64,000 bases of DNA from Planococcus citri (Eukaryota; Arthropoda; Insecta; Hemiptera; Pseudococcidae), in the NCBI RefSeq assembly GCF_950023065.1, contig NC_088677.1, positions 88,437,469-88,501,468 of the forward strand, in the 5' to 3' direction. Both the position numbers and the translations under genes were made by a program. The notes under the pieces are model-generated. The model worked only from the letters and a program-made list of their open reading frames with translations, searched no databases and was not told the origin of the DNA. This document shows positions 1 through 11,944 of the stretch, one piece after another (the stretch's first letter is position 1; each line of letters starts with the position of its first letter).

Positions 1-200
1 TAATGCAATTGTTTCTCTTCTTTTTTCTAATGGATCCACTTCAAAGCTACCAGCAATCAACTCGATAGCGTGTTGAAGTTGAAGTGCAGCGTGAATTTCG
101 GATTTGAAACTTCAATTTCAGGTTTCAAAAATCTGTTGGAGGCTCCAGAACTTCTCAAAACAGTTCGAAACCCTTTTAAATCGTTTCCGCAGGTCGAAAA
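1..200. repeat. Fragment of foldback repeat family A
   Basis: This stretch carries the modules of the foldback family that is better preserved at 51-63 kb: a 'tcgatagcgtgttgaagttg' segment, then 'gtgaatttcggattt', then the palindromic 'tggaggctccag' motif and a 'gaaacccttttaaatcg' segment. No terminal repeat is present, so it is a decayed internal piece cut by the window edge. The ORFs that read through it are by-products of the repeat. Confidence 0.6.
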
Positions 201-204
201 ATAT

Positions 205-290
205 GGTATTCAAATTTGTCAATCTCGTAAACCCAAAATAAGATAATTTCACCATGGGCGGGTTGTGCGCCAGGAGGAGCATTTTTTTCA
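205..290. repeat. Dispersed repeat shared with 8.9 kb
   Basis: The segment with 'ctcgtaaaccc', 'taatttcaccatgggcgggt' and 'gcgccaggaggagc' recurs with few changes at 8898-8965. It is a dispersed repeat of unknown class. In both places it follows decayed repeat material. Confidence 0.55.
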
Positions 291-300
291 TACTTATCAA

Positions 301-2200
301 AATCCCTAATTGGCTCCTAATTTTCCCAATTGAACGTCTCTAGGTGGCCACTTCAGTGTGGGTGGCCACACCTAGTCACATCACCTTATTCCGACAGTAA
401 GAGAACTGCGTGAAAAAATGAAATGGAATAAACGTACCTACTTACACGCTTTTGGTTGGCGAAAATTCAGCGACGAAAGAGAAATTAAAAATTAAATATC
501 ATTACAAACTATCAACGATGGCACTAGATTAAGGAAGAAACTTTTCCTTTTAGATGAAGTTGAAACGCAACCGAAAGAAAAAAAGACGAGAAAAAAATTC
601 AAGAACGTGGTAAATAGAAAGAGCGAAATTAGCTGTACAAAGTTTTCGCATCATTCGGTTATTTTAGTAAGGTATTCGTGAAAAACACATTTAGTCTACT
701 TACAAAATGTAATCCTCTTTCTCCTCCTACACTCGAGCTTTTCATCTGTACGCTTTCAAATTGAGCAAAATAAAGAAAAGAAAGAGAAAGAGGAGCCAGT
801 TTAGAGTGTAGGTATATAGAGGTATCATCGTTTGGTATATCGAATTTCGAGGCTATGGCTAATTTTAAAGCGAGAACGCCTACGTTGTCGCGATCGAAGC
901 GCAGAGGTGGATATTGGCTAAGGGTAAAAATCACTTATAAGCGTCTTAACAAAACGTGCAATAGCCTATCGTGTTATTCGTAAATTAATAAATACGCGAC
1001 GGAGCTGGCTGGGTTGGGTCGGGTCGCGTAAAATTCGGCGAAATGCAAACGGAGAAGCACGCGGGCGTTTTCTAGTCTCTGAAAGCTCGACTCATCTCTC
1101 TCTCGTTCTACGTATACCTACAGATTTGGGTGTAGAAGAAAGTTTTTAGGCCACGAGCGTGGGCGTCCTTCGCTGGCTTGCGGAATTCGCCCGTATGTCT
1201 TTCCTCTCGTCCTCGTCCTCGCGCATACCAATATGGCGATGACAGGACGAGAAAGACTGGCTGAACGTTAAAAGGTAAAATTTTGGACGGTTAAACGTTT
1301 TTCCACAAAAATATACACAAACACTGAACAGCGAATACGAGTAGGTATCTGCGGCACAAACACCAGCAACGTGTATGTTTACACAGTGCTCGTGCAGAAA
1401 TAGAGAAACCCTGCAAGTCGACGACTTTTCCATACTCCGAGTGGAGAGTTTGAGAAAGATTTACACGCTTTTATTCGATTTGATGTTATTTGATCGGCGC
1501 GTAACGCAATTTGATTTACGTGATTCGAGCCGCCGCCGATACATCTGCCAACTTTGGCGAGGTAGTTTTTTTTCTTCATTTTTTATTATCGAATTATATC
1601 AACTTTTTCACTCGAACGAGTATATTTTGGCGATGGCGGCGCTGTGACTTTCAAATACTCGAGAATATCTTCTATACTATAACGAATTATCAAGGTTTTT
1701 TTTCTTTTTTCGTCTCAGCTTTTCTTGAGGGAAAACGATATTAGGCGGGATTCCTTTAACGCTCCGAAGCAACTAGTTTGCTGGAAAAATTTAGTTTGCA
1801 AGTTGACACGGTTATGACACTTTTTTTCTTTAGGTAGGTGGTGACGCGGTGAGACTTGCCGGCGTTTATTTTTTTTTCAAGCTTTTTCGATTTTTTCCCC
1901 TCCCTCTTTATCTTTTTTTTCTTAACATTTCACCTCGACGAGCTGTATGGAACGATAGAGTGACTTTTTCAATGAAAAAGCAAGACGACTTTATTCGCTT
2001 TTTAGAGAAATTGAAAACGAAAATTTCGATGCTCGAGGCGCGATTGAAATTCGCACGTGTCATCCGTTTCTAGCGCGTTTACCTCGTTCGGATGGAACTC
2101 GCGAATGAAAAAAAAAGAAATTAGAAAAAAATTGCTACATTTTCCCGATATTTTACTGATTTACCACCTGTGTTGTGACATGGTGTACTTACCTACTATT
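301..2200. other. No gene recognised
   Basis: The stretch is AT-rich with short ORFs on both strands. None shows a recognisable domain or a convincing exon. CGA/TCG-rich patches near 1.0-1.6 kb resemble ordinary non-coding DNA elsewhere in this window. Confidence 0.5.
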
Positions 2201-2207
2201 TGGCGAC

Positions 2208-2260
2208 TATAAAAACGCGAGTTTCTTTTCCGACCGAATAACGATTATTGTTTATCGATA
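2208..2260 (+). promoter_or_regulatory. Weak promoter-like site (TATA box, TATCGATA)
   Basis: TATAAAAA lies at 2208-2215. A TATCGATA string, similar to the DRE element of insect promoters, lies just before 2260, and a foldback element begins at 2264. No initiator or downstream exon can be shown, and such strings arise by chance in AT-rich DNA. Confidence 0.15.
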
Positions 2261-2263
2261 CGA

Positions 2264-3560
2264 GTCCGGCATATGACAATAGGAGAAATTGCACCCCCCC
2301 CTCCTGCAAACGATCCTCCGGGACAAGTTTTTTCTTAAAGGGGACATCCTAAGGAACATTTTAAAGCAAACTTGCCCAAAAAAAGTTGATTTTACTTACA
2401 AAATGGCGGCCATTTTAATTGACAGGTCAGCCGAAATCGCAGATTTTGCGTTCCAACATAGGACTTGCACGAAATTTTTCAAACTTTACAAAGGTAGATC
2501 GAAAGATCATGCAAAAATTTATCACCTGTCAAAATTTCAAGTGCCTAAGTGCGTTTTTCGATTTTTGGTGAATTTTTGACTGAAAATCAAATTTAGGCCA
2601 AAAATGAGGGGGAAAATCAAAATTTTACCAAATTGACCAAGAAAGCTGAAATTTGAGATATAGCCTATTTTCGACATGCCAAATCGATTGAAAACAGTTT
2701 CAACCCGTTTTGAGTAGTTCTGGAGCCTCCAGCAGATTTTTGAAACTTGAAATTCCCACAAAATCCCATCAAATTGGAGTTGTAAAGCTGAAATTTGTTC
2801 TAAAAACCAATTTCAATACCCTACGAAGTACTGCAGGTGAATTTTAAGTCGTTTTGGAGCCTCCAACGACTTCATGAAAATTCCTGAAGGCTCCAGCAGA
2901 TTTTTTAAATTTTAAATTTTCACAAAATTTCATCAAATGAAGATGGAAAGCTGAAATATACTCCACACTCTCATTTCAACACCCTCTGAAGACGACTTCA
3001 GGTGGGTTCAAGTCATTTTAGAACCTCCAGCGACATTTTTGGAAATTACTGGAGCCTCCAGTAGATTTTTGATACTCGAAATTTCCCCAACATTAATTTA
3101 TCAAATGGAGTTGGCAAGCTGAAATTTACTTCGCAGACTACATGGTGGTTTCAAATGGTTTTGAAGCTTCCACCTACTTTTAGGAAATTTCAATTTTCCA
3201 AAAAAACGTCATACAACCTTTCAAAAATTCGCTGGAAGCTCCAAAACGACTTGAAATCCACCAGCAGTCCACTTCGTAGCGTATTGACATTAGTTTGCAG
3301 AATGAATCTCAACTCTCCACCTCAGTTTCATGAAATTTTGGGGAAATTTCAAGTTTCAAAAATCTACTTGTGGCTCCAGTAATTTTCAAAAAAGTCACTG
3401 GAGGCTCTAAAATGACTTGAACCCACCTAAAGTCGTCTTCAGAGGGTGTTAAAATTGGAGTGTAGAGTAAATTTCAGCTTTCCATCTTCATTTGATGAAA
3501 TTTTGTAAAAATTTAAAATTTCAAAAATCTGCTGGAGGCTTCAGGAATTTTCAAAAAGTC
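2264..3560 (+). repeat. Foldback family A, copy 1 (5' end present, truncated)
   Basis: The copy begins with the family terminus GTCCGGCATATGACAATAGG. It continues through the conserved 'aaatggcggccattttaatt' and 'gacaggtcagccgaaatcgc' blocks, then the subterminal block with 'tttttcgatttttggtgaat', then units bearing 'ctggagcctccag' in direct and, past about 3220, inverted orientation. It is colinear with 53369-54540. It ends where a retrotransposon tail begins at 3561, and its other terminus is missing. No coding potential is apparent. Confidence 0.75.
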
Positions 3561-3712
3561 TTTTTTTTTGAGTGTTTATAATTCCAAGATTATTACTCCC
3601 GTGAAAGGGAGGGGGTTAGATTTGGTTTGTGAGGTTGATGTTTTTTATTAGGGAGACGAATTTTTGTATTTCAGAGGGTTCGTCAGGGATAATAGGTGGG
3701 TTGATAGCTATA
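3561..3712 (-). mobile_element. 3' end fragment of an RNase H-bearing non-LTR retrotransposon
   Basis: Read on the minus strand, this encodes a C-terminal segment (NPPIIPDEPSEIQKF, then SLIKNINLTNQ) almost identical to the end of the larger copy at 46.1-49.7 kb, followed by a short 3' UTR. On the plus strand it starts in a T-run, the complement of a poly(A) tail. It is a strongly 5'-truncated insertion, the usual outcome of incomplete target-primed reverse transcription. It landed in or beside foldback copy 1. Confidence 0.75.
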
Positions 3713-4510
3713 ACTTTCAAGTTTTGAAAAAGCGAGAATTTTGTGATGGAATTTTTGGGGGAAAAAAAGACTTTAAAAATTTTAGCAAAACACCTAGATA
3801 ATTTTTTGGAAATTATTGACAAAAAAGTGACACTTTTTCGCAATTTTTGAAAAAAAGTGAGCCTTATTGAACTTTTATATACGGAAAAAACGATAATTAC
3901 CTCTGCTTTTTCAAAAATTGTTAAAAAGTTTTTCACTTTTTGGCAATTTTTGAAAAAGAAAAAGCTAAACTTTGACAATGAAGCAGGATTTTTCAGGGAT
4001 TGGCAAAGAAGTGACAGTTTTTGGAAGTTTCTGACAAAAAACGAGACTATTGGGTAATTCTCGAAAAAAAGGTGAATACTTTCATGAAATTTTGCTAAAA
4101 AGTAAAATTTTTGAAAAAACACAATTTTTTGATTTTTTTTTTGTAAAATGCAAAACTTTGGACAATTTTAGCAAAAAAAAACAAGCTTTTTTGGGAATAG
4201 TTCTGAGCAGTTTCTGGCAAAAAATGAGATTATTGGGTAATGTTTGAAAAAAAGGTGGATATAAAATTTTTTCATTTTCAGCAAAAAGCAGAACTTTTTG
4301 GCAGGTACGTTATTATTGGCAAAAAACTATGTTTTTTCGCAATTCTTGTCGACAAAGAAGGGTTGCAATTTTTTGTTTTAATAAAAAAACAAGTTCAGAC
4401 TTTTGGGTAATTTTTGAAAAAAAGTCAACTTTTTTCGTAACTTGACAAAAAATCAATAATTTTATCTGATTTTGACAAAAAGCACGAGTTTTTGGTAATA
4501 TCTGGCAAAT
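3713..4510. repeat. Degenerate tandem repeats, 'ggcaatttttgacaaaaaag' type
   Basis: Units of roughly 30-60 bp repeat the theme 'tttttggcaatttttgacaa' followed by 'aaaagtgagact' and 'gggtaatttttgaaaaaaag'. The same theme fills 15.40-15.54, 41.54-42.60 and 63.48-64.0 kb. Composition is extremely AT-rich. Open frames here reflect the repeat and are not genes. Confidence 0.6.
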
Positions 4511-5474
4511 AACAGACATTATGATATGGTGGAATATGCCTTCACCGTTAAGGTGGTTATTCCAATAGTGATCCTTTACGTTGTGATAATAATAGCACAT
4601 GACGTAAAGGTGAGCAGTAACGTTGTAAACTATTCTGTTAGGGAGTAGGAGAAAGTCACTCTTGAAGGTCGCTGGAGAATCGTGGCTATGCGCCAAGATC
4701 CTAGAGAACCCAGCTTCACTTGATTTGTGTTAGCAGCCGTAGCAGGAGTCTCGTCAATTCGATGTAGTAGGTGTAATTTGTATTTGTCGTTTTACCCCAA
4801 TTACGCTTTGGGTTTAATCTGTTCCAATCTTTGCAATGCAAGTGATGATGATCCGCATCGTGCGTATCATTAAACAGCAGCCATCGTATAGCCACTATTA
4901 TTGGGGTCGGTTTTTAGGGAAGAGATGGTGAGACGGTCAGCAGTCGGTAAGTACAGACTTACATAGTGGTGCCTCCACTAGTAAATTATTATTACACCTT
5001 AATTTACTGATGATGTCCTACGTCGTAGATTGCATACGTTAGCATGTAATCTACCAATGTAATTCCTATCTTCTGGAGCATGCCTAGTGAAAATAGGTAT
5101 ACTCCTGGTTTCAATGCCATGGGTCATTGCCATGATCTTCTGTAATTGTTATTAATTTTAGTAATAATTATAACAGTGTAACCATAGTGTGTTTAAATAC
5201 TCGTAACATATGTTCATAGTTAGGATACGTTTGAATATTATGAGAAAGGTTTCATATGAATAAAGTTTTGTACACAGTAAAGTGTTATATGTCGTTTATT
5301 GTGTATTTCTGTGTATGATAGGTATTAATGATGATTGAAACTCATGTCCTCAGAGCTAGTTAGGCATGAGCGGAAGTTCCCCCAGTAAGGTAGTTATGTA
5401 TGGATTCACTATCTTAATAATCATTCCAATCTGTCCTCCCTCAATCATTCTCTAATAATCTATCTATTACAATT
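4511..5474 (+). mobile_element. Possible solo LTR or other insertion (unclassified)
   Basis: This block differs sharply in composition from the 'ggcaattttt' repeats before it, and a weak match to that repeat ('gggtaattcgtgg') follows it. It holds no ORF. It carries AATAAA at 5259-5264 followed by a GT-rich stretch (about 5282-5325), the arrangement of a polyadenylation signal. A solo LTR fits the length and content. No clear TG...CA ends or target duplication could be fixed, so the class is a guess. Confidence 0.3.
5259..5325 (+). terminator. Polyadenylation signal with GT-rich downstream element
   Basis: AATAAA is followed about 20 bases later by 'gtgttatatgtcgtttattg' and 'tgtatttctgtgtatg'. 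This is the layout expected for a plus-strand 3' end, probably that of the surrounding unclassified insertion. Confidence 0.35.
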
Positions 5475-7720
5475 TTATGGGTAATTCGTGGAAAAGTACT
5501 GGAACCGACGCAAAATAAATAATTATACATTTCGGTATTCGTACACCTAGAAGAGCGACGGCATAGGTCACACAAACGTCGCAAATTACGCGTAATTTAC
5601 AAGATTCATTAATTAAAAATTTCCACCAACCGTGCGATAAAATTTGCGGTACCTACGATTACCTTACAAAAATGAATACGAAGACTGCACGCTGACGACG
5701 AGGACGAATGAAGCAGGAAAAAAATGACACGGCCAAATAAAACCCAGAAAGAAAAATACTTTCGAATGGGGGAAAACTCGCAGTACCTATTAAATCAACT
5801 CTACTCGTCGTACAAGATTTACGACGATATTTTTTCGTAAATCGTTTACGTCCGTCGAGGTAGGTAAAGGTACGTATATAGGCTACGAAACGAAAACGAG
5901 GCGAAACTTCCGTTAATGAGAAAATTTTTCCGGCTAAACGAGTAATTACCGAGCAACAGTGATGTGTTTTCATTCAAACCTGCTACCATGTTGCCTATCC
6001 CTTCTGTGTCCTTTTTGCTCGCCACCGCGCACCGGTGAGAATCATTTTACAAATGTCGACCAAGGATGGGCCGGGTGGTCGTGTTGTGGTTGACGGTTAC
6101 ACAAGAAATGCTACGAGTAAGAGGTTTTCCTAGTCATTACTTACTACACCGTATACCTAGTAAACCGAATCGGGCTAAGAGGGCTGCTTCGTCCTCGCCT
6201 CGCTTTCGTGTCCGATTTCCCAAATATACCTTACCTAGCTGCCTAAATACGAACAGTACGTAAGCGTAAGCGACTAGGCGTCTCATATTGCCTGCTACTC
6301 GTACATTGGATGACAAATCGCGCTGGCTACGTTTAATTTAGCCCATGTTCCGTCTCTGTCTTCGAGTAAGTAAATATCGCCTTTGCCACCAGATACATGG
6401 ATGGCAATGACGTCAGTCTAGCAATGTACATGCATAAAAATACCTACAGCAGAAGAGCTACATTTTATAGTCTCATTTACGATCTGCAAATAACAGAATA
6501 CTTAATTCCCAATTCGTCTATTTACAAAAAAAAAAAAAAAACAAATCAAATCGCGAGTAGTTGACACGAAAGGATCCAAAATTGAACAAAAATTCCACTC
6601 CCAACTTGTATTTCCAACGTGCGAAGCATCGCAAAGAAATTTTTCTCGAGACACACCACACCAGGAAGGACTCATTTTTCTCTATCTTTAAAGAAACTCC
6701 GCACTCCATACCTTACTACGTTACCTGCAGGTACCTATATTCACGCTTCGTCGGACCGAATCGAAAAACGTAAGCTTTTCTAGAAGGTCTTTACACTGGA
6801 AAACAAAAAAGCATCGTATTATCTTTAAAAATGAAGCACTCGACCAAAGTAAAACTTCTATTTGGAAAAATTCTTCTGCGACTGTTGAATTGAAAAGACT
6901 GGAATTTTTTTTTACCTTCATAGACAGAAAAGCTCGTCCACTTCGAATACCTACCTACTCTCATTCGAAATACGTATATTTTTCTCAAACTTTTCTCTTT
7001 TTACAATAAGGTAATTTTTCCATACTGAAATAAGTAGGTAATGTTTACAACGTACGAGTAACGTAACCTACTTCCACAAAAGAGATTTTTTTTATCAACG
7101 TGGCAACAAACTTCTTCACAACATAACACACAGCAAGCATGCTTACACAGCCTATACTACCATGTTGTTTTATTAAATTAATGTTTTTTTACGTATCAGT
7201 ATACTACGTACGTATAAGTGGATATTGGATGATGAAAAAATTTCTCAACACTTTCAAATGAAAACTTTCTTAAAGTAAACAAAATATTCACATGGCTTAT
7301 AGTTACTACAAACGATGTTGAAGGATTTTCAGCAGAAAATTCTCGCAGATTAGATACGAGAACCGCGCCAAAAATCGTATAAATCACGAACAATTATGCA
7401 AACAAAGGATATAAACAATTTCCGAAAAAACATCGAACGCAAAAAATAGTTTCGAACTAAATGTGGAAATTTTATTCGCGAAACGGCGCAAAATTTTCTT
7501 GCGAAAGAAATTCCTTTCTTTTCAAAGTATTTGCAAACAAACGCTTACCAAAGAGCAAAAATTTTGTTATTTTGGTAAAGTTGGAATGCGGAAATGAAAA
7601 CAAATAAGATATTACGAGATCAAAAGCACGAGGTAAACATCACATTTTTGATCACTTCCCAGTCCGCTTTGCGTCAATCGGCTTTAAAATATTCTTCTGT
7701 ATCTTCACATTTACTATTGC
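5475..7720. other. No gene recognised
   Basis: Short ORFs occur on both strands, the longest just over 100 codons near 5.66-5.97 kb on the minus strand, without domains. A poly(A) run lies at about 6525-6540. No inverted or tandem structure stood out. Confidence 0.5.
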
Positions 7721-7840
7721 GATGATTATGGTCGTAGAGAAGGGGGGGGGCAAAGGCAAACATTTTCGGGAGGGTCCGGTGAAAGAAGGGCCTGAGATGA
7801 AAGTAAATCCTCCTTTTTTTTTTTTTACTTCTCAAAACAC

Positions 7841-8330
7841 AAATTATCGAAAACTTTCGCCCTCGCTTCGCTCGGAATCATTTTCTCTTTTCTTTTTTAA
7901 AACTGAAAACTAAAAAAAAATATCATTCAACTTTTAAAGTTTCAAAGAGAAAAAGAAGATAGACTTCTCTCCTAAAAAGTATCGTTTTCATGCCTCTCGA
8001 AATACACATTTTCAAGAGCTTTCGCCCTCACTTGGATCTGTTCACCTTTCTTTTTCAAAATCAACACTCTAAAAAAAATCTTTATAAGTCAAAAAAGTAA
8101 GTCCTGGCATAAAAAACCATCGTTTCTAGTGCTCTCAAAATACAAATTTTCAAAAAATTTCGTCTTCACTTCGCTCTTGCCTGTCCTCTTTTTTTTTTTG
8201 AAAAGCATTTCCTTAAAAAAACATCGTTTTCAGTTTCATCTAAATCAAATTTTCAAAAACTTTCTCCCTTGCCTCGCTCGGGCCAATTTGTTTCCTGTTT
8301 TAGAATTCAAAAAATTCACATTTGGGCCCC
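7841..8330. repeat. Degenerate tandem repeat, 'ttcgccctcgcttcgctcgg' type
   Basis: Copies begin near 7841, 8005, 8143 and 8246 with 'caaattttcaaaaactttcg' followed by 'ccctcgcttcgctcgg' or close variants and a pyrimidine-rich stretch. Spacing shrinks from about 164 to 138 to 103 bp. A single related copy sits inside the hAT-like element near 12.74 kb. Confidence 0.6.
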
Positions 8331-8729
8331 CAAAAGTCCAAAACAGAAAATTACAATTTTTATAAGTCATGGGAGGGCATAAAAAATTTTCAAATTGACC
8401 TAGCAAAGCAGAACTACATCCTGACCTATTTCTGAAACCCCCCAACCCAAACCTCTAACTTTTTCAAGACTTTTTGTTTCGAAATTTTTTTACAATATTT
8501 TTCTCAATCCGACAATTTTTTTGGTCTCCAGATTTTGAGATTCTTATGTCTCAAGATGCTCACTCAGATGCGTATGTTTGAAAATTTCAATATTTTCTCG
8601 CGAAATTTTTTGTTTTAAAATTTCTTTGACCTAGATTTTTTTCAATTTCTGGTCTGATGAGTAACATTGAAATATTATATCTACTTTTAGAAGTCGAGTA
8701 TTTTTTTCGGGAGTGGAGTGGAGGGGTGA

Positions 8730-8812
8730 TTTACACTCATACGGAGAGTTTTAGATTTAATTTGCAAGATTGTTAGGTATTTATTAAGGAGGTTAAGATT
8801 TTTATGGTTTCA
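8730..8812 (-). mobile_element. Highly diverged 3' tail of the RNase H-type non-LTR element
   Basis: The plus-strand string 'ttagatttaatttgcaagat', then 'tatttattaaggaggttaag', then 'tttttatggtttcag' lines up with the tails at 3.6 and 46.2 kb. It appears to be a third, older truncated copy. The alignment was made by eye and is short. Confidence 0.35.
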
Positions 8813-8897
8813 GAAAGGTGTTCTGAAATGGCCAGAAATTGGTTTTGAGCCATGCACGATATGATCTCTACTGGAGCCGAATTTCAGCGTTGAATGT

Positions 8898-8965
8898 CGA
8901 CCTCGTAAACCGAAAATATGCTAATTTCACCATAGGCGGGTTCTGCGCCAGGAGGAGCGTTTTTT
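8898..8965. repeat. Dispersed repeat shared with 0.2 kb
   Basis: It carries 'cctcgtaaaccgaaaatatg', 'ctaatttcaccataggcggg' and 'gcgccaggaggagcg', matching 205-290. The unit is unclassified and non-coding. Confidence 0.55.
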
Positions 8966-9160
8966 TTTTGTTTGTGTCTGCTAGTTCTAAACTGTATTTT
9001 TCTCCAGAGACTTTATACTTGAAAATTTGAAAAATTTCACGTTTCCTCTACCATCAGTCGTACGTGCAAAAATACATGCTTATGAGCTAGTTTCAATAAA
9101 AATCAGCTTACCCATTTTCATATTCATTCATTAATTCTCGAAGACGTACTTTTTGTATAT

Positions 9161-9192
9161 CTACTCACCTGAAACAGAGAAAAAAAATACAT
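9161..9192 (-). promoter_or_regulatory. Candidate recursive (ratchet) splice site
   Basis: On the minus strand a pyrimidine tract (TTTTTTTTCTCTGTTTCAG) is followed at once by GTGAGTAG, with the junction between 9169 and 9168. A complete 3' splice site abutting a strong 5' splice site is the form of the zero-length exons that insects use to remove long introns stepwise. A near-identical arrangement is at 45.09 kb. No flanking host exon is visible, so function is inferred. Confidence 0.45.
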
Positions 9193-9354
9193 TGACATAT
9201 TTTCAACAATTTACAAAATTAGTAATCAACTTGTGTGCTTATTGTTGTACAAGGGAAGGAGCTGATATTTATGGAAAATTTGGAATCAGATTTCAAAAAA
9301 TTCGTGGATACTATTATTACCTAATAACCTACCCATTAACTTAATATTTCGAAA

Positions 9355-9990
9355 ATTAGATGCTTCTGGACTGTTATGGAGCCTCCAACAATATTTCAGA
9401 CATTCCAGATTCCTAAAGAAATGTCATAAAATCTGTCGAAGTGGTTTTTTTAGCACTCACATAAAGGCGTTTAGTGCACGATGTTGACCCACTCGACCGA
9501 TAACACACTCATTGGGCAGTTTTAATTGCACTTTTTGAAAATCTAGAATTATCAAAATGTCGTCGCGGAGGCTCCAGGATGACTTGAAAATAGCTCCTGC
9601 CGGATCAACACGTTGAAATTAACGTATATCTACAGTAAATTTTAGCTTTCTAACTTGATTTGGTAAACTTTGTGGAAATGGCAACTTTGAAAAATCCACC
9701 GGAGCCTTTTTAAAACTGCTCAAAATGTATTGAAATATGTAGTTTCCTACACAAATCAAATTTCAGCTTCCTGGGTCAATTCCGTAACAGATTTTTGGTC
9801 CAAATTTCATGCTCAAAAAATTCACCAAAGTTCAAAAAAATGCATTCCATCTGCTGAAATTTTGGCTGATGATACTTTTTCGCATGCTCTTTCAATTCAG
9901 CGTCGTCCAGTTTGAAAATTTTTCTGTCAGTTGGAATATCTCTCTTGATGGTGGAAAATTTTTCACTTAAAGTTCCAAAGATTGGGTCTT
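9355..9990. repeat. Decayed foldback family A material
   Basis: Scattered family motifs are present in both orientations: 'ggagcctccaac', 'cggaggctccaggatgac', 'ccaccggagcc' and the 'tttcagcttcctgggtcaat' subterminal block. Termini are absent and divergence is high. Confidence 0.45.
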
Positions 9991-11480
9991 CGTACTAAAA
10001 TATCTTGAATTTCTACCATACTAATATACTAATTCATCTGGGAGCAAAACTTCAACTCATTTTACCTACTAAAGATAACCATCACCATCAAAGCCGAACA
10101 TTCCTACCTGAGACATTTTTTCCAACAGCCCTCTTTTTTGTTACAACAACACAGGGGGCAAAACACAAAATAAAAATAATAATAATAAGCTAACCATTCG
10201 CATTACACACATACACATCCATCAGATTAACCATGCATGCCCTGTGCGCCTCGTGTTCCATCTCAACTACGATGAGTATGAAATTTTCTCCTCCACGCGA
10301 GCACTAATGTTTGAAATTTTTTGTAACCCGGTCACGTACAAGCATCTGGTTTTTCTCTCTCTTTCTTTTTTTTCAGTTTATGCTACGCTGCGAGCTCGAC
10401 CTTTTCTACATATAATAAGTTATACGTAGGTAGAGGTACGTTGGCTACACTCTGAAAGCCACTGCGGTATACACAATGCGTAGTATTTTTACTAATACAC
10501 TCACTTATGGCTACGATAAGTAAAAACATTTTCGTTTAGGTCGTTACTATCATACCTATACGCACACAGGTGGAACCCGCAGCAGTCTGAGTGCTGCTAA
10601 CATAACACATACCTACACTCATACGCAGGATGAAAGCGAGAGCAAAAAAGCTACTCGTACACAGAGAAAGAGGAATGGAATTTTGAGGGCTGTTTGGCCA
10701 AAACCCTTTTGGGATCACGCTCCTGCCGCTGCCATCACCTTGCAGTACCTAACTCGACTCAAATCCCTAAACATCATCCAAATGTAAGTACACGCTATAG
10801 GATATAACATATAACCTGCGGTAAAGGCAATAATATAACTATGCCTTCGAAATTCTCTTGAATATCGCATAGAGTAGAGTCGTACACACTTTCAGAACCG
10901 CAAAAAAAAAAGAGAAAAGAAAAGGAAAGAAACGAAAAAAAAAAAGGCTACCAACAAATGCGGTTTACAAGTGGCGTTTAAAACCCGTTTTACAGTATAC
11001 CCTAACCATTTAAACTGCACAGCTTATACACTCTTGGATAGTACACAACACGCCTTCATTGAATGAAAAAAAGAAACTAGCCATAGAATTCCAAGTAGCG
11101 GTGGTGGTTTTTCATCGCTCGTGTTTCTTCAACTTTTTTTTTTCATGGGTAGAGGCTGCGACGACGACGACGTAAGGATAGAGAAAGAGGACGGGGGCAG
11201 TTCTATCGCAAAAACCAACCATTACCGGATTATAAAAATTACTCGACGACAGCCGGCCATAAATTTAAAAGAGGCAGAAGCAGAGTTTAAAATAATTAGA
11301 TTATTTTCGCTGCCTGTGACGCTCCTACAATCGTCGCTGCTGTCGCTGCAACACTACATTATCCTCGACACTCTCGTCTTACCCTTTATTTACGGCTTGG
11401 TTTAGTTTTGTGGGTGGGAGTGGAGGAGGGGGTACTCAAAGTATCGTGTTTTATTATACGCGTGATTTTTCAAATTTTAT
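9991..11480. other. No gene recognised
   Basis: The stretch is AT-rich with pyrimidine and purine runs and an A-run near 10.90-10.95 kb. ORFs of up to 94 codons at 11.1-11.4 kb have no recognisable domain and no supporting splice sites. Confidence 0.5.
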
Positions 11481-11489
11481 GTATCTACA

Positions 11490-11840
11490 ACTTGATGGGC
11501 ATTCATTTTGCTTCGATCAAAAAATGTCTCTGGAGAAAATTGAAAAACCGCCGGAGGCTCCAAAATGGCCCGAATGTAGTAGTTGTTGAGTTTTGGGAGT
11601 TGAACTCGAGGAATTATTCACATTGGTTCATTTTCATAAAAAAATTTTATACTTCGCAAGAAAATTTGTAAATCACGTTTTAGATTTTTTATTAAAGTTT
11701 TCAAAAATTGACCTAAAATAAACTTTTTGCACTTGAAAGTTTGGTCAGCGTGGTTTTTAGAACATTCGGTTTAGTTCAAATCGGAGAATACGAGTTCAAA
11801 AAGTTCCCTCGTCAAGAAGCGGAGGTTAAGTACTCGAGTA
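11490..11840. repeat. Decayed foldback family A/C fragments
   Basis: It contains 'ccgccggaggctccaaaatg' near 11.55 kb. A family C terminal block follows at 11.74-11.81 kb ('gcgtggtttttagaacattc', 'gttcaaatcggagaatacga', 'ttccctcgtcaag'). This is a diverged relic next to a non-LTR element. Confidence 0.4.
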
Positions 11841-11944
11841 ATCAAAAAAGCTCAAAAAGTAACCAAAAAAGTGGCAAAACATGAGGCAACGCCTTTTAAT
11901 GCAGAAAAAATCTCCTAGCAAGGAAAGAGTACATCTCATCTGGT

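Noticed and set aside
2264..2280. TA target duplication for foldback family A as a rule
   Set aside because: TA abuts the ends at 53,367/56,170 and 57,958, but copies at 2,264 and 61,415 are preceded by GA and TT, so TA is not established for the family.
3616..4122. 168-codon minus-strand ORF
   Set aside because: Only the last roughly 28 residues are real (non-LTR tail). The rest reads through the AT-rich 'ggcaattttt' repeat.
8654..8680. CTGATGAG...GAAA string resembling a hammerhead ribozyme core
   Set aside because: The bases between the two conserved blocks do not form stem II, and no flanking stems were found.
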